Source: Laetiporus sulphureus 93-53 (taxonomy: Eukaryota; Basidiomycota; Agaricomycetes; Polyporales; Laetiporaceae). From it: DNA of 64,000 nucleotides. A program made the position numbers and the translations under genes. Location: the NCBI RefSeq assembly GCF_001632365.1, contig NW_024468546.1, positions 189,499 through 253,498 of the forward strand. The letters are read 5' to 3'. The notes under the pieces were generated by a model. It did not search any database, had not been told where the DNA came from, and saw only the letters and a program-made list of their open reading frames with translations. Positions 10,400-23,191 of this stretch are shown in pieces; the first letter of the stretch is position 1, and each line of letters opens with the position of its first letter.

Positions 10400-12364
10400 T
10401 CGTGTGTGCTAAGGCCACGGGCAAAGCCCTTATAGTTGCACTCACATCAGCAAAAGTGCAAAAAGATTATAAAGGGTTTATAATACCTTGAAAACCCCCC
10501 TATTCTTATTTACCGTGACCATTCTGGCCTACTAGTATAATGGATCTCTGAGTTTCACAAGAATCCCCCCTATCATTATAATGGCTTGTAAGATCAGCCA
10601 TTCTGATCACGCATTATAATCGTGCTCAGGATGCGTAGGATAGTTTATAATTTTTCCCAATGATTATAAGATCCAGCCTATAATCACAAGAATATCATAT
10701 ATGATAATTCTACTCGAGTACAGTCGTTATTTATAAAGTCCGTGCAATGATACAGTGTCCGAAGTCTAAGACACAACTCAAGAGAGTGAGGCAGCAGCGG
10801 ATAGGCATGATTGCAGGCAGCCAGAGGAGCTCGTCAAGGGCAGACCAGAGAACAGTGCAAGCTGAGCGCGAGAGCGTTGTCCAAGTGTGATACCTCAGAT
10901 GACAAGATGAACAGAATGCGAGAAGGGGCCAGAATTGTCGTGGAGGGCAGAGGACGTCACACTGAATTTGCAAGGTCTTCGCGGACCCTGTCCATGAGTA
11001 AAGGATCAGTGCGTTCCTCATTTGCACATGTTTTCTTTGTGGTGACTGTACCAGTTGATCTCCCCAATAAGTTTCTAACCGACCAATCAGTATGTGCATG
11101 CATCGTAGTATACCACTTACTTGTTCCATACATCCAGAATGTGCATGCCAACAATCGGGTGCTCGAGAATTTGCATCAGAAAATGTTGGTTTAAGAAAAG
11201 CCCACGAAGCAAGTAGCATGGTGAACGTACTACGACAGAAGTCGTCCCATAAGTGCAAGCGAATGCCATTATCACCGGTGAGCAGGAGGATCATCCAGTG
11301 CGCCATGATAGTACTCGTGAAGCGATAAGACGAAAAGAGACTCTTCACCAAGATGATCGTCTCACCTTCTGCTCACGTTGCAGCTTTTTCCACATCTTCC
11401 CTACTCGCACGATCGCCACATCTAATGCGTGCTTTCGGTCACCCTCAATGGAAATTCGCGTGCGCCGGCTCTCCCATGGCTAGTGGTAGATGTGTGAGCA
11501 TGGCAGATCCGTTAAGAATGAGTTACTCAGATTGCCAGGTGTAAGTGCCGCTCGTTCTGTTAATGATATTGTAAGTGGCAGATAATGGCGTCTAAAAGAC
11601 CTCACCAGCGCAGTATCTGAGCTTGAAGGGACGAAGACCTCTCGATTTTTCTCCTGGTTAGGAATTCTTCACTGCGCAATTCTCCGTCACATATCGGGAA
11701 GCCAAACCTGAGCGTGTTTGACAGATGTAAGTCCACCCTGTTGCGACATTGACAAGGCTGTCTGGACACAGTACCACAGCCTAGCATACAATCGCTTGCA
11801 TGGCAGATTGCCGCAAAATAATTATTGTCTGTTCCATAAAGCGGAACACTCAGATTATGTGTCTGAGAAACCTTTGAAGCCTAGTATGCGCTACATCATG
11901 TAGTCAATGTACTATCGAAGCGATTTGATCTCGGTTCTGAAGGATTTCAAGCTTACCTGAGTCTGCCAGAGACGGAAACTGGCTCATGTTGTCGGGGATC
12001 ACCCAGCCAGTACCTAGATGTTGCCGGGGTTGTAGAAGGCAGTGATGTAGTCCACGCTCGTGCCCGAGGACAAGTCCTTACCCGGACAGAATGGCAGTAA
12101 CCTGAGGCGGGTACCAAGCATCATTCAGGTAGTGCACGCTGCTCGCCACCTTGCGCACCTCCTCAACTCCTCTAATGTCAGCCTTATATACGCTGCACCC
12201 AAAACCTCTTTCACGTGCTGAGGTAGGTCAAGACCCGGCAATTACTGAACTCCTGTTTGCCCACGAAAAGAGCACTCACCTTGATATTGGTCGTGACGAG
12301 ATAGGCAGGACGTCCGCTCCTTGTGCGAGAAGCCATCGAGCGCGATTTGTCCACTGAAGTGTTG

Positions 12365-12600
12365 TTCGGTCAGCAAGCCGCCCCGAAGGGTGATTGCACG
12401 ATGATCGTGACACCGAGCTTTCTGTCAGCGGTCTTGAGCAGGCCGATTTTCTAGTCCTCGAGGTCAAGCGTGAAGGGTGGGTGCTCGATTTGGAGCGCAC
12501 TGATAGGGTGCACAGCATGCGCATGCTGAAGGTCCCCACGGAGCACTCGGACAGGCCGAGATAATTCACTTTGCCTGGTCTGATAGCGCACGGGTGAGTT
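12365..12600 (-). pseudogene. Aldo/keto reductase fragment
   Basis: Read on the minus strand, one frame encodes PGKVNYLGLSECS, the conserved aldo/keto reductase stretch. After a frameshift the adjacent frame continues with QHAHAVHPISALQIEHPPFT and, past a TAG, KIGLLKTADRKLGVTII followed by a TGA. These correspond to the central barrel part of NADPH-dependent aldo/keto reductases (the GLSECSA, ALQxEYSPFT and ELGV strands). A frameshift, two stops and missing N- and C-terminal parts show a dead fragment. Whether further remnants extend to 12000 is unclear. Confidence 0.8.
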
Positions 12601-13433
12601 CGACTGCTGAGGCTCACACGCACATGCGACATAATCGCAAATGACGTCTGCGTGGTGATGAAAATGCTGTTGAACGAGCAAAAATAACATGACTCACAAT
12701 TTAAGATCACTCGTTTTCTCAGCTTGCATCTCGCGCATATAGTTGATACACTGGGCTCTGGCTGACATATCTGCAGTGACCATACACAGTCTTTGCAGAT
12801 CAAGATGGAACTGTGCAGGAACTTAAGAGGTAGATAAGGTCCAGATAGGCGCAAGGTACGACGAGGTGTGGAACAAAAGGGAACAGAGCGACGACTCATC
12901 CTGCTGGGGCTGGGATGGTAGCACGATCACATGATTGCCGCGTCACTGACCATGATCCCCAAGGTGTTGTGTCCGCTGAGCACTCGCAGCTTCAACTTCG
13001 ATGTCTTCGCATCTCCTGACAGATGGCATGGTGAACTAGCAAAGCACAGATGCGATGGCAATCAACAGAAAGTGAATGTGAGCACCAAGACGTGTATCAT
13101 CAGATGCTGGCTGCTTTGAAGACAACCTGGATAACACAGAGAAGACCTCGCAGGCCAAGGGGCAAGCAGTGGCTAAAGAGGAGACTTTAGGGTATATACC
13201 GTCTGTAGAAGGGTATCCGGACTTGCACAGTGGAGAAGAGGCAAATGAGGACAATTGGGATGGCATTGTCCAAGGAGCTGAGGAAGGGGCAATGGGACCC
13301 GAAGACGGCGAAGATGGCATCGAGGATCAATTTGGAGTGCACGGGTTTGCGCCGTTGTAAAGGCTCATATTTTTATTTTTATTGTCTTCGCACAGGCATG
13401 AGTCCCGAGGCGATCTTGAGCTCGATTTTTAGG

Positions 13434-13601
13434 CTTGAAATTGGCTCGCATGAATATTGCTTTGGGGGAGAGCCAGCTTGAAGTAAATTGGCCGTGCTTG
13501 TAATCTATCCGATGCGGCTTGAAATTGGCTCGCGCGAATATTGCTTTGGGCGAGAGCCAGCTTGAAGTAAATTGGCCGCCCTTGTAATCAATCCGGTGCG
13601 G
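13434..13601. repeat. 84-bp tandem duplication (two copies)
   Basis: Copies 13434-13517 and 13518-13601 differ at only a handful of positions. The unit length is a multiple of three, so on the minus strand both copies stay open and would encode a 28-residue repeat containing GQFTSSWLSPKAIF. I see no other sign of a gene, so coding is not claimed. Confidence 0.85.
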
Positions 13602-15235
13602 AGATTGCAATCCTGTGTGATTCTTGAATTGTATCGGCTCAGGTTGCTTAGGAAAATAAGAATTACGAGGTTTATAATTGTCAAAGAGAGTTTACAAGGA
13701 TTTATAATGCGTTTTAGTACGTGATAAACCGCCCCAATATGCTCAAAGGTTTCCAAGAACCTTAAAATCTACTTTAACGTTTTTGCACTTTTGCCGATGC
13801 AAGTCCCGCTCCTACCGTGTTGCTGGGGCGGCACGGCATATCGTGCCCTAAGGCGCATTCCAATGGACATCGATGGCTCTGCTCCAAACTTGAGGCTCGA
13901 ATCGGAACTTAAACGTCAGCGCCCGTTCCGTGCGGCTGTAATATTGCAAAATGGCACCAGAGAAACAGTTCCTACGCACCAGGACCTGCCAGACTACCTC
14001 ATATGCTACCTCGCGCTGCGGTTCGTATTCGATCTCATGATTCATCTCACTTGACTGCACTTCTGATGCCTGTATGATCTCGCTTCCTCAGTATACCTGC
14101 GGTTGCTTTCAATGTCCCGGTGGAGATCAGCACAGGAGAACTGCGCAGGCAGCTCACTTCGACGAACCCTCACATCTCTCTATTGTACCTTGATTCTCCG
14201 ATCACATGGCCATCACTCGAACGCTCTAGTCTTGACGAAACTCGCATAGCCACGGACAGCTGACGAGAACGTCTAGGACTCAACTCTGGTGCGGCCTCGG
14301 TGTTAGCCAGCCGCCACCTTCCTGTCTTGTGGGTGCGAGGAGTGAGAGGCCCCTTACAGCCACAAACGACTGGGGAATACAATACTACAGGTGCGTATTT
14401 ACGTGATTTCCGCCCTTGCATACTCGGCCGCTCCGTTTCCAGGTGCCTCCCTGCGGCTTTCAGCCGTTGCTTCGCGCTCGTCCCATCCGACACGTTGAGC
14501 ACGTTCCACTGGAAGTGCTGTCGGTCGGCCACTTCCAAAAGAATGCTTTAGTCTCGGTAAACTTTGCATGGTCGTGAACAACTGATTATTTCCTTCGTCA
14601 TATGTAGGTCCATTATTTGATACCATGCACGTTCTTCGGGGCAGACTGTTCAGTGGATATATTATGCTAGCAAACTTCGAGGCATCCTGTGTATGCCGCT
14701 AACCATAATCGACTAAGTTGCATGATGTCGCTGTGGAATAGCACTGTATCTCGCGTCTCAATGGCAATTAATATCCCATCATAAGAATGATCTCTTTGGC
14801 ATCAGAACGTTTGCACTATCCCCGTAGTTTGTGTAACTGTCAGACAACGGAAAAAGAGAGAGATACCTATCTGCATGGCGTGCAAGTTCACCGACTTGAT
14901 GGATCTCCTAAGGGAAAGAGAAGACGGCACATGTCATGGCAGGCATACGAATAAGTGATGAAAGATGAAATGAACACGGATAGTAAAAGTACAAGCCCGT
15001 CATATGAGATCTATCGTACAATATCTGCCGACGTTGGGTATAAAGCCCCGATATGGGGCTTGCAATGTCAACAGTCACATCACGAGTAACACCGGGGAAG
15101 ATTATGCGGAGAAAATCTGCGAATGCAGCCGGATGATACGGAGCGTATGAGGATCAATGTGCCACTTACAAATAGGAAGTAAATGGACGATCACAGTGAA
15201 CCTGACAACTCGGCTTGGAGACCCATTCTCTCCCC
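13602..15235. other. Intergenic, no supported gene
   Basis: The first part (13660-13800) is AT-rich with TTATAA words. The rest has only short unrelated frames with no recognisable domain or splice-consistent model. Confidence 0.4.
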
Positions 15236-16990
15236 TCACGCATCGTTCTCCCCATCCGGCACCATCTCTTCCTCGATTTCGTCCGTCGCTTCTGCCTCGC
15301 CCACGTCCTGATGAGCATCACCAACGGCAGCAACATCGTCCGCGATGCTGCGCGGTTCGGCGATCATTTCATCATGTTTCAAAGAGTCTCGTGGGTGAGC
15401 GCGATCGGTGTCCTGGGCTTGTTCGGTGCTGTTGAGGATGTTCAGTTCGAATGACATGTTCTCGACGTCCCCTTGTGCCTCGAGCTCATGCTTCGACCGG
15501 ACAAAGGAGGGCGTTTCGGACTGCTCTCCACGTGTGGACCGCGCTGCGGCTCGGACGTTGAGGAGGACACGAGAGACCAGAACGGGAGTGAGTCTGTAAA
15601 CTTGTCAGGTGTGTCATTGGTAGCGAAAATGTAAGAGGATTGCTTCACTAGTATTCCAAATAACCGACAACAGCTGCAGCATCCTACCAAGTGCATAGTC
15701 ATATACGGCAGAGTAGTTAGAATCTAGCTGAAGATGTGGGCTGGATGGAAAGAGCATGCACTTACAACATCCAGGAAGTTCATTACGGTTGCAACTAAGT
15801 CCAGTAGTAGTATAGCTCTGAATAATATGCTTCAGACGTTGCCAAATTGAGTCCGATTCCATTTCTCACGTCAATTGAACCGTGCCTGTGAAAATAGTGG
15901 ACGCAAATGTCATTCGAGCTCAGAGATCCATAGTCATTGTCTGATAGCCATACCGTCTCTGAGCACTAGTGCCGCAAGCGACGGATTCCTTGTAGACAGG
16001 ATGTCAACGGTGGCTAGTCTATGGTGGACATACAGCCTGTGCCAGAGAATTGCGAGCGTCATGATGGTGGCAATTGCAGCACAGACCTCAGCGACTATTT
16101 CCACTGCAGTGCAATTGTCAAAGGAGAGTGGAGGAAGGCATCCCCGAGTTCGGACTCACATCTGTTGTAAAACAGATAAGCAAGTAGTAAGGATTTATTG
16201 AAGACACCGGCTTACATACTTTGAAGCAGTGTCTTGTGCTGAACTTGAACTGTAGGAGTCGGTGCATACGGCTATCTTATTGACCCAAACCACAGAATAT
16301 GACAGTTGAATGAAGCCTTCTCGGGAACTCAACATAAGCTAATCAAGAATGTGTCCCAATCAGTAGGAATCGTACAGAGGCAGACGTTTGCGACCACACT
16401 GAAGACCGTAAGCAGTGTGAGGAGTATAACAGGCCATCGACTTCCATCTGTTACGGCATTTAATCGCAACACGGCATCTACTCGCAATATTGCAACCACT
16501 TGGCTGTGTTTTAGCTGCGATAATCTGTCGCAAAGCATGCCAGCCTACCATCTGAGATTATTCCAATCAATATCATAAGCAGATTGCTCGTGACAATGCT
16601 TGCCATACAACTACAACATAAGAATAATCAGACACGAATGATGTGATGACAGGGAACAACTTGCCTCTACAATATTTTTGAGTCGAGGTTGTGTCCAAGT
16701 GAGACAATATTGATTCACGTACCGTTACTGTATCATGATTTGTGAGCGACCAAACGGAAAAGATCGCATAGCTCAGTGCAACCATCCGATTGGCAAAAAC
16801 CAACCACGCAGAGAACGATCTCTCGCCCCAGACCAGCTGGACGTCCTGACCGAATGTGATGGTATGGTCGAACAATATGAGCGCTATTTGAGAAAAAGTC
16901 GTCAATGGTAAGCCAGTATTAAACCAAAACAACGCGACTGGCCTGCGCCGGCGACAATAGCATAGTCTTCTATAATGCTGTGAATACATC
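15236..16990 (-). CDS. DUF6533 seven-helix membrane protein
   Basis: A multi-exon minus-strand gene. The N-terminal exon encodes FDHTITFGQDVQLVWG followed by FANRMVALSYAIFSVW, the DUF6533 signature of basidiomycete 7-TM proteins. Further exons give RWPVILLTLLTVFSVVANV (a membrane helix), FDNCTAVEIVAEVCAAIATI with an RDG loop typical before the sixth helix, and a cytoplasmic tail. The last exon (about 15236-15593) contains LTPVLVSRVLLNVR and ends in an acidic stretch rich in Glu and Asp. The family is abundant in agaricomycetes and its function is unknown; a receptor-like role is often assumed. The start and the short second exon are not resolved, so the first coding base is approximate, and I cannot exclude a broken copy. 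Confidence 0.65.
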
Positions 16991-18257
16991 GTTCAATGTA
17001 GTACAATTCTAACTATCTTAAGAGACGCACAATGAGCCCACTTCAGACGCAGTGATAGACATGCCTGTGTACACAGAGCGGACGTTGAACCACAGTGGTC
17101 GATGGTCAGCCTGTTTATAAATGCCATATCCCATCATGATTGATAAACATTACATCGCCCGCATAGTAACATGTGCTGTGAGCCAGCTCACCTGCGACGG
17201 GTTCTTCACACAAATAGTGGCTTGTAACCCATGACTCCATCACGTCTGCATGAGTATAACGGCAACTTGGCGAGATATGCGCATCGGAACAGAAGGGTTG
17301 CTCGGCTCATATGAGATGAGACCATGAGAAGGAGCCGTGTTGTTCATCCATTGCTGTGTGATGTAACAACCGCAACACAAGAACTGAATTACGTCACGAG
17401 CAGGATCAGAGGAATCTCCTGGCAGTTATTAGCTGAGAAAGCGATAAACGTAGCACATGTACAGAGGACGTGCAAAAGCGAGGGTAGAACACGCCCCGTG
17501 GTCAGGTTCTGCTCGCAATATAGTGGTCGATGATCGCATTTCGGGGCGAGCACTCGTTGGGCGGTTATCAAGGCTGAAGAGCGCATTCTAATAAACGATC
17601 GCAATTCTGGAACCTTCTAATCCCCTAGCTTTTGTGAACTTTGCCTTTCACAGCACTGCGATTGCCAGTTCAGAAACGGCGGAGTAGACATGAAATTTCA
17701 GAATGATTTACGGTTTGGTCCTGGGGGTAGCGCCTGTGCATGAATTTTCTGGTCCCAGTGAATCATGGAAAAGGAAGGCGAGATGCAAGACAAATGGAGT
17801 TCACCAGTGCAAGAATGGCTGGCATGGCGGTGAGAGGTTGGCATGCCTTGACTACCATTTCTTCGCCACAGGAGAAACTTAGCCAAAATCATGCACTGAG
17901 CGTCATTCAAAACCCATTAATCCTTCCGCGGTGCTGCGTACTGAGCGAACTTGAATGGCTGAAGAAGCCGCGCTTGTGGCGTGGTAAATGGCCCGGGCAT
18001 GCCTTCCGCCACACAGGCGCTTGAACGTAGTTCGAGTTGTCTGCCGTACACCTTCAGTGCGGCAAGTTGCCTGAACTGTGCCGGAAATTATAACTCTGAG
18101 CTCATTATTATATCACGCTATTCTACTTGAGCATAGAAGAACGAGACCATAGGACAAGAACGACAAATTTCAAGGCCTTGTGACCACTGATCCCAAGCGA
18201 CGACGTTGACTGTCGAGCCCTGGCAGTGTCTAATCATCCATCTAGTACTTGAGTCCC
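16991..18257. other. Intergenic, no supported gene
   Basis: Upstream region shared by the divergent DUF6533 and STN1 genes. Only short random frames are present; I see no RNA gene or repeat. Confidence 0.4.
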
Positions 18258-20802
18258 ATGAGTAAAACCGCCTCCGTATCGTCTGCCAATACGCAAAAGA
18301 TCACGCGCCCGAGCTCTTTCCTGCCCTCCCCTTCCAGGCAGAGACGTCTCGCAGTGATCGAAGCCGCGACCAGAGCCTATTCCACACCTCAACCTACGGC
18401 AAGCAGAAATGCGGAGAAATCTCCCTCAGAAACAACTGGCAAACCGGTTGTCTCACCGAAGACTCCGTCCACAGTGCCCGGTGCGCCATCTGCGGCAGAG
18501 ATATGGAAGTGGACATTGTCCAAGGACGCCGTGTCCCCGTGCTTTGCCAAAGATGTGATGAACATGCAGGACAGTGGTGCTAAAGGTATGTGACTCATAT
18601 GTGTATGCTATGTGGTTCGCTGATTGGCACATTGTGCCGTCCAGATGCAGAGTTTTTCTGGCTTGGCAGGGTACCGTGTCGTTCAGTGCACCTTGTCGGT
18701 CTGCTAGTCGGCGTTCAGGTATACGAATCGCGGGCGATATACTCACGTATGTCTCGCGTCACTAGCTTATTATTCTCGGCTGTTCCTGATCCAATGCATC
18801 TGCGACCTTCATCTCCGTCGATGCCACAACAGTGGACGACGGAACAGCCGTTATCGACTGCGTCTACAAACACCCTCCTCTGCAAGCGCCAATTGCGGCA
18901 GTCAGAAAGCCGAAGTTGAAGACGCAAACGGGTAATCATCCACAGCATGGTCTAAGCTCGCCATACAAGCGGCCAGCGGCCTCCACGTCGAAGGTCACAT
19001 TCAACGCCTTGCCCGCAGCACCACCTCTGCTTCCGAAACCAGTAGCATATGTCGGCGCATCGGTAAGCGTCACTGGAAGGGTGGTCAACAGAGGAGAGGG
19101 AAGGCTCGTGCTCGTCGATGAGATAAGTGAGTGTGCATTGACATTTGGACACTATGAGAGAAATTAAGGCGGAAGTACCCTTGCGCCTTCCCTAAGCGCT
19201 TACTCGCCAGTGCCCCCACTACTGCCATCATCCTTCTGTGTAACTTATCCGTTAACTTATTCGCGTCTTTCGCAGAGCGCTGCTCCTCGCCAAATGACGA
19301 ACCCAACCACTGGCTCGCCGTCACTCACCTGCATCAAACGTCCTACTTTGCTCCGGATATGGGTCTGTTCGTGATCCCCAAAGCGACCGCACGGCCGCTA
19401 GTAATGCCAGAAAGTAAGCCCGCGAGCTCAGCCAATGGCAAGGAGAAGGCGTCCGACGAGTCAGCGGGGGAAGTGCAAGCCCAGATGGTTGCAACGCCGG
19501 ATATAGCGGCGTCTCAGACGCCAGCCTCTTCCCGTGCGCCCTCCGTAGATGGCTCTCGTGAGTTTACTTCGTCCAAGGTGGTCGGTAGCGAGCCGCAAGT
19601 AAGTACTCGAACTGCTCGTCGTGACGTGTCTGCTGACAATTATTCCTCAGTCACCTCCCCGCCTGAGACACCCAACCCGTCTGCATACACGGGACCTCAC
19701 CGCGAATACCTTCCGCATATACCTCAAGCACTACATGGACCATGCGCCTCCCCTGCACGCCCGCGCTCGCTCACGCTCTGTGTCCCCTTCTCCGCCAAGC
19801 AGCGACGGCCGTGCCGGCATGATCGGGTCGCCGAGCGGTTCAACGAATCTCCTATCTAAGATGCAAACGAAGTCGTCAGCCTCTGCTCGGGCACGCGAAG
19901 AGTATGTGAGGACATGGGCATCTGTGGAGAAGACATCGCGCCCGGCTCATGCTCGTAGACAACCTACCGCGGAGACCGAGCGCACCCCTCGGGCATCAAA
20001 GAAGCGTCCGTCAATTCACTCTGTCATAGATGAAGATACGGATTACGATGATGAGGACGTGTCGAGAACCGTCCGTGGCTTCACGCTCTCGTACCTCCGG
20101 CGAGTACCCGAGCTCGCGCTCCTAGCGCGGCGCGTCGTGGACGCCGAGGCCCGCCGACGGGCACGCGAGGAGCGCAAGCACGCCACCCATACTCAAACCT
20201 ATACTCAGGACAAGCACATTCGCAAACTGCAAGGCTCCTCTGCGGAGAGCAAAGCGCTGAAGGTGAAGCGCCTCTTTCGCTTTGCCATCCGACAACTGTA
20301 CGACGAGGGAAGCATCGTGCTCTGGGACGGGCCCACCCGGCCGCTCTCCTCCGCCTCGATCTCCACGCAAGGCTTCGACCACCTTTGGAAGGTCAACTCA
20401 AGCAGCAGCAGGACGGCCGGCTCCGTCATACACGACACTCTAGTCTTCGATGACGACGAAGAGGAGCTGAGCGATCCCCCACCTGACGAGGAGGCCTACC
20501 TCCCGCTCACATCCACGTACCTCTCGGGCGTCGTCGCACATGCGATCACCGAGATCATGGCCCGCACCGCTGCGAAGGCGTCCATGTCGAAGCGGCCGCG
20601 GCGCACAGACGACCTGAGCACGCCACTGCAACCGCCCATGCCGCCACCGGGCCCGACGCCTGCGGAGATCCTCGCGTTCCTGCGCCGTGATACGCGCTGG
20701 GCGCGCGTGGGCGAATGGGCGGTGAAGGATGCGCTGGAGTGGGGGAGGAAGGAGGGGAGTATGTGGTGTGTAGGGCATGGGAGGTGGGAGCTGTGTGGAT
20801 GA
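18258..20802 (+). CDS. STN1: STN1, telomere-capping CST subunit
   Basis: Five exons: 18258-18585, 18645-18746, 18833-19126, 19276-19598 and 19651-20802, all in phase. The N-terminal OB-fold core is spread over exons 1-3: DAEFFWLGRVPCRSVHLVG, VQVYESRAIYS, then DDGTAVIDC and GRVVNRGEGRLVLVDE. A Ser/Pro-rich linker follows, then RDLTANTFRIYLKHYMD, FTLSYLRRVPELALLARRVV, and a C-terminal region with FRFAIRQLYDEGSIVLWDG, consistent with the winged-helix half. STN1 works with TEN1 and CTC1/Cdc13-like proteins to bind the 3' overhang and recruit polymerase alpha-primase. The ATG at 18258 is the first in frame. It converges on the ALY gene, with 417 bp between stops. Confidence 0.88.
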
Positions 20803-21219
20803 GAGACGGGGTGATGGCTAGGTTCATTGGACGCCCGGAGTGCAGGACCGAGGTGATAGGTGGTCTAGCGGCGATGGATGCGTCTGTACCTTTGCTCCAT
20901 GAGTTTCATATCGTCCGCCGCCCTTGATGGAGTGGGATCTGCTCATCTATTGCTTGTACGATGTAAATAATATAGGATATTCGTTGCTTTGCGTTCGCGT
21001 ACGTTGAGATAGAGAAAATATGTTCGTGACACCAGATGGCATAGCTGGGAATCGCCCATTCCTCCTGGCTTTACAGCATATATCCTCACGGTGTATCCGC
21101 CCACGAGGCATGCATGGGGCCATCGATCAATACACATTAGAGCAGAGTAGGGCAGAGGTGAAATATACAAAAGACTAGCAAGGACATATTACGGACTTGA
21201 GAAACGAGCAAGCAGCATA

Positions 21220-22215
21220 TCAAGCCATCTCAACGTCGCCTTCCTCCTCTGCAACCGTCGCCGGCGCCGCCGCAGGTGCTTCAGCTGGCTTTGTATCATC
21301 CTTCATGAAAGCATCTAACTCGAAGTCCAGCTCCTCCGCGGTCTTCGCCTTCTTGGGTACCCTCGCGGGTTTGGCAGCCCCTCGAGCTCTCGTCCTCACT
21401 GGGCCCGGTCCGGTTCTACTGATGCAACCAAGCGTAAGGATATGCACGGACATGTGAGGTGCGGGATATGACACGTACGCAGGCGCCTGTTGTCGTTTTG
21501 GCTCATCCTTGCTGAGGCGGTCCAACAGCGGAGCCTTTTCGATTCGATGGATCAACGACGGAGGAGCGCTCTGGCCCCTCCGCGTCGGCCTGCGCGGTGG
21601 TTGAGGTTGATAGAACTCGATTGACATCGGCTGGCCTGCAAAGACAGCCAGAAAATCAGCAACTCGCGAGGGGCACGCACGCAAACACAAGAGCAGGAGG
21701 GTCGTTACCCTTGGCGAGCTTCTTGTCGAACCGGTTCTTCGCCGCCGCGGCCTCAGCTTCCGTCTCGAATGACACGATAGCGACGCCGGACGACCGGCCG
21801 CTGCGGTCGTACTTTATGGCGAACAAGCGAAAGGGGTCGGGATCGGTGTCTCTCAGGTGAACGCGGTGCATTGCGAGTTTCGTACCCTGATCAGTGGCTC
21901 ACGAACGAGCGTGCCAACTTGTCCAAAGATTTGCTGCGGAATGCGGACATGTGAGGATGGAAGCATGGTGAGTGGGGTGAGGGGCATACAGTGAGGTCTT
22001 TGGCCGTCAGCTCGTAATGCAGGTTCGAGATCATGAGCTTTGTGGAGGCTGAACTGTTGAGGACGGCAGGAGGCATTTCTGGGGCCTTGTCGTGCAGCCA
22101 TTCGCCGTCCGAGCCTCGCAGACGAGAAGGTCGCTGCGAATGAGCGTCTGAGCATCATGTGCATTCACTTCCTGGGACCTCTACTCACGCCGTACGGCTT
22201 CGATGCCCGTGCCAT
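21220..22215 (-). CDS. ALY/REF mRNA export adaptor
   Basis: Six exons on the minus strand: 22189-22215, 21990-22133, 21886-21933, 21709-21811, 21479-21635 and 21220-21418; phases agree throughout. The N-terminal box contains EWLHDKA, the WxHD motif of Yra1/ALY proteins. One RRM follows with RNP2 LMISNL and RNP1 SSGVAIVSF. The tail carries TAEELDFELDAFM, the C-terminal FoP/UAP56-binding motif, and a short acidic end. ALY couples spliced mRNA and the TREX complex to the nuclear export receptor. At about 225 residues it matches the family length. The first exon is only nine codons. Confidence 0.92.
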
Positions 22216-23191
22216 GGTTCAGTCGTGTACAAGAGCAATAGAAGAGTTTAAGCGAGAGGTTCTGTCTGAGAATCGAAGAGCGCGCTGAAAGGCAAATACT
22301 GTCGCAGGTAATGGTCGTTGGTGAAGGGTCTCGAGCGTGCACCGGCTGCGCGCTTTGCAGCCACTCTGATTCGAGCGGAGTTGAAAATGCTCACGCACGG
22401 TCGGCCCAAATAGGAAGGTCTTCAAGTTCAAATGCTGCGCGGAATGCCTAGCTATCGACATCCTTATTCAAGGTAGCAGCATCCGGGTATTCTACTCGTC
22501 AGTCCGTTAACCACACGAAAAAGGAGAGACAGATGAACAGCAAAGTCATGCATGTCCATAGCATGAAGCCGGCTCAAATGTACTCTTAGGATGGTTGCAG
22601 ACGGATCAAGGTATGGTTCTGACGACGATATTAAATGCATCCTTGATGACAGGAAGGGTCCTGTAGGATGTGTATCTGAGGCCGCACGCACAGCACGTAC
22701 ACTGGCTGAATTTCAGCATGATCATCAAATGCTGCGCCACGAAGAGTCAGGTGTTAGGAATGGAATGATATATCCGGACACAGCAACAACGACACGAGGT
22801 TCAGCCATCATAGCATATGTACATGACTCGAGCCTAGGGACGCAAATTGAATGATGAGTAAACAAGACATCTTGGAATGAAGCCATTGAAGATATAGATT
22901 GTGATAAGGCTGCGCATTGGTGGCGAGTGTACGATGGCACGGCGCGCAACAATCTCCAAACATGAACCAAGAGATAGGACACAAGAAGCGATGCATGCAA
23001 TGTGGATAGGATGTGGACAAACGGATATTCGCGAGTGAATCTTTTGAAGACAAGGAGATAGGCATATGGGAGATGTTGTACAGATGAACAATAACCAGGG
23101 ATCCATATATTTTGCTGCTTGCGAGAAAGGCAGGAGGAAGACTAGAGATGTGAAGGAAACCAAGGAGATGCAATCAAGTCGGGCATCCACA
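22216..23191. other. Intergenic between ALY start and KEN-protein stop
   Basis: Contains the ALY upstream region and the 3' side of the next minus-strand gene. I find no supported ORF or RNA gene. Confidence 0.4.

Larger units (their letters stand above)
10447..13798. mobile_element. Possible block bounded by inverted repeats
   Basis: CATCAGCAAAAGTGCAAAAA at 10446-10465 matches, in inverse complement, the sequence ending at 13798 (one mismatch over about 20 bases). Weaker inverted similarity extends some 30 bases inward, including CCTTGAAAACC against CTTGGAAACC. Both inner flanks are rich in TTATAA words. The interior holds only relics. I could not define a convincing target duplication, so this may be a DNA transposon or two unrelated copies of one repeat facing each other. 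Confidence 0.3.

Noticed and set aside
10731..11351. 206-codon minus-strand ORF
   Set aside because: No recognisable motif, Cys/Trp-rich composition typical of a chance frame, and overlapping plus-strand frames of similar quality.
12276..12899. 207-codon minus-strand ORF as an intact gene
   Set aside because: Only a short part matches aldo/keto reductases and the homology jumps to another frame; the rest is noise.
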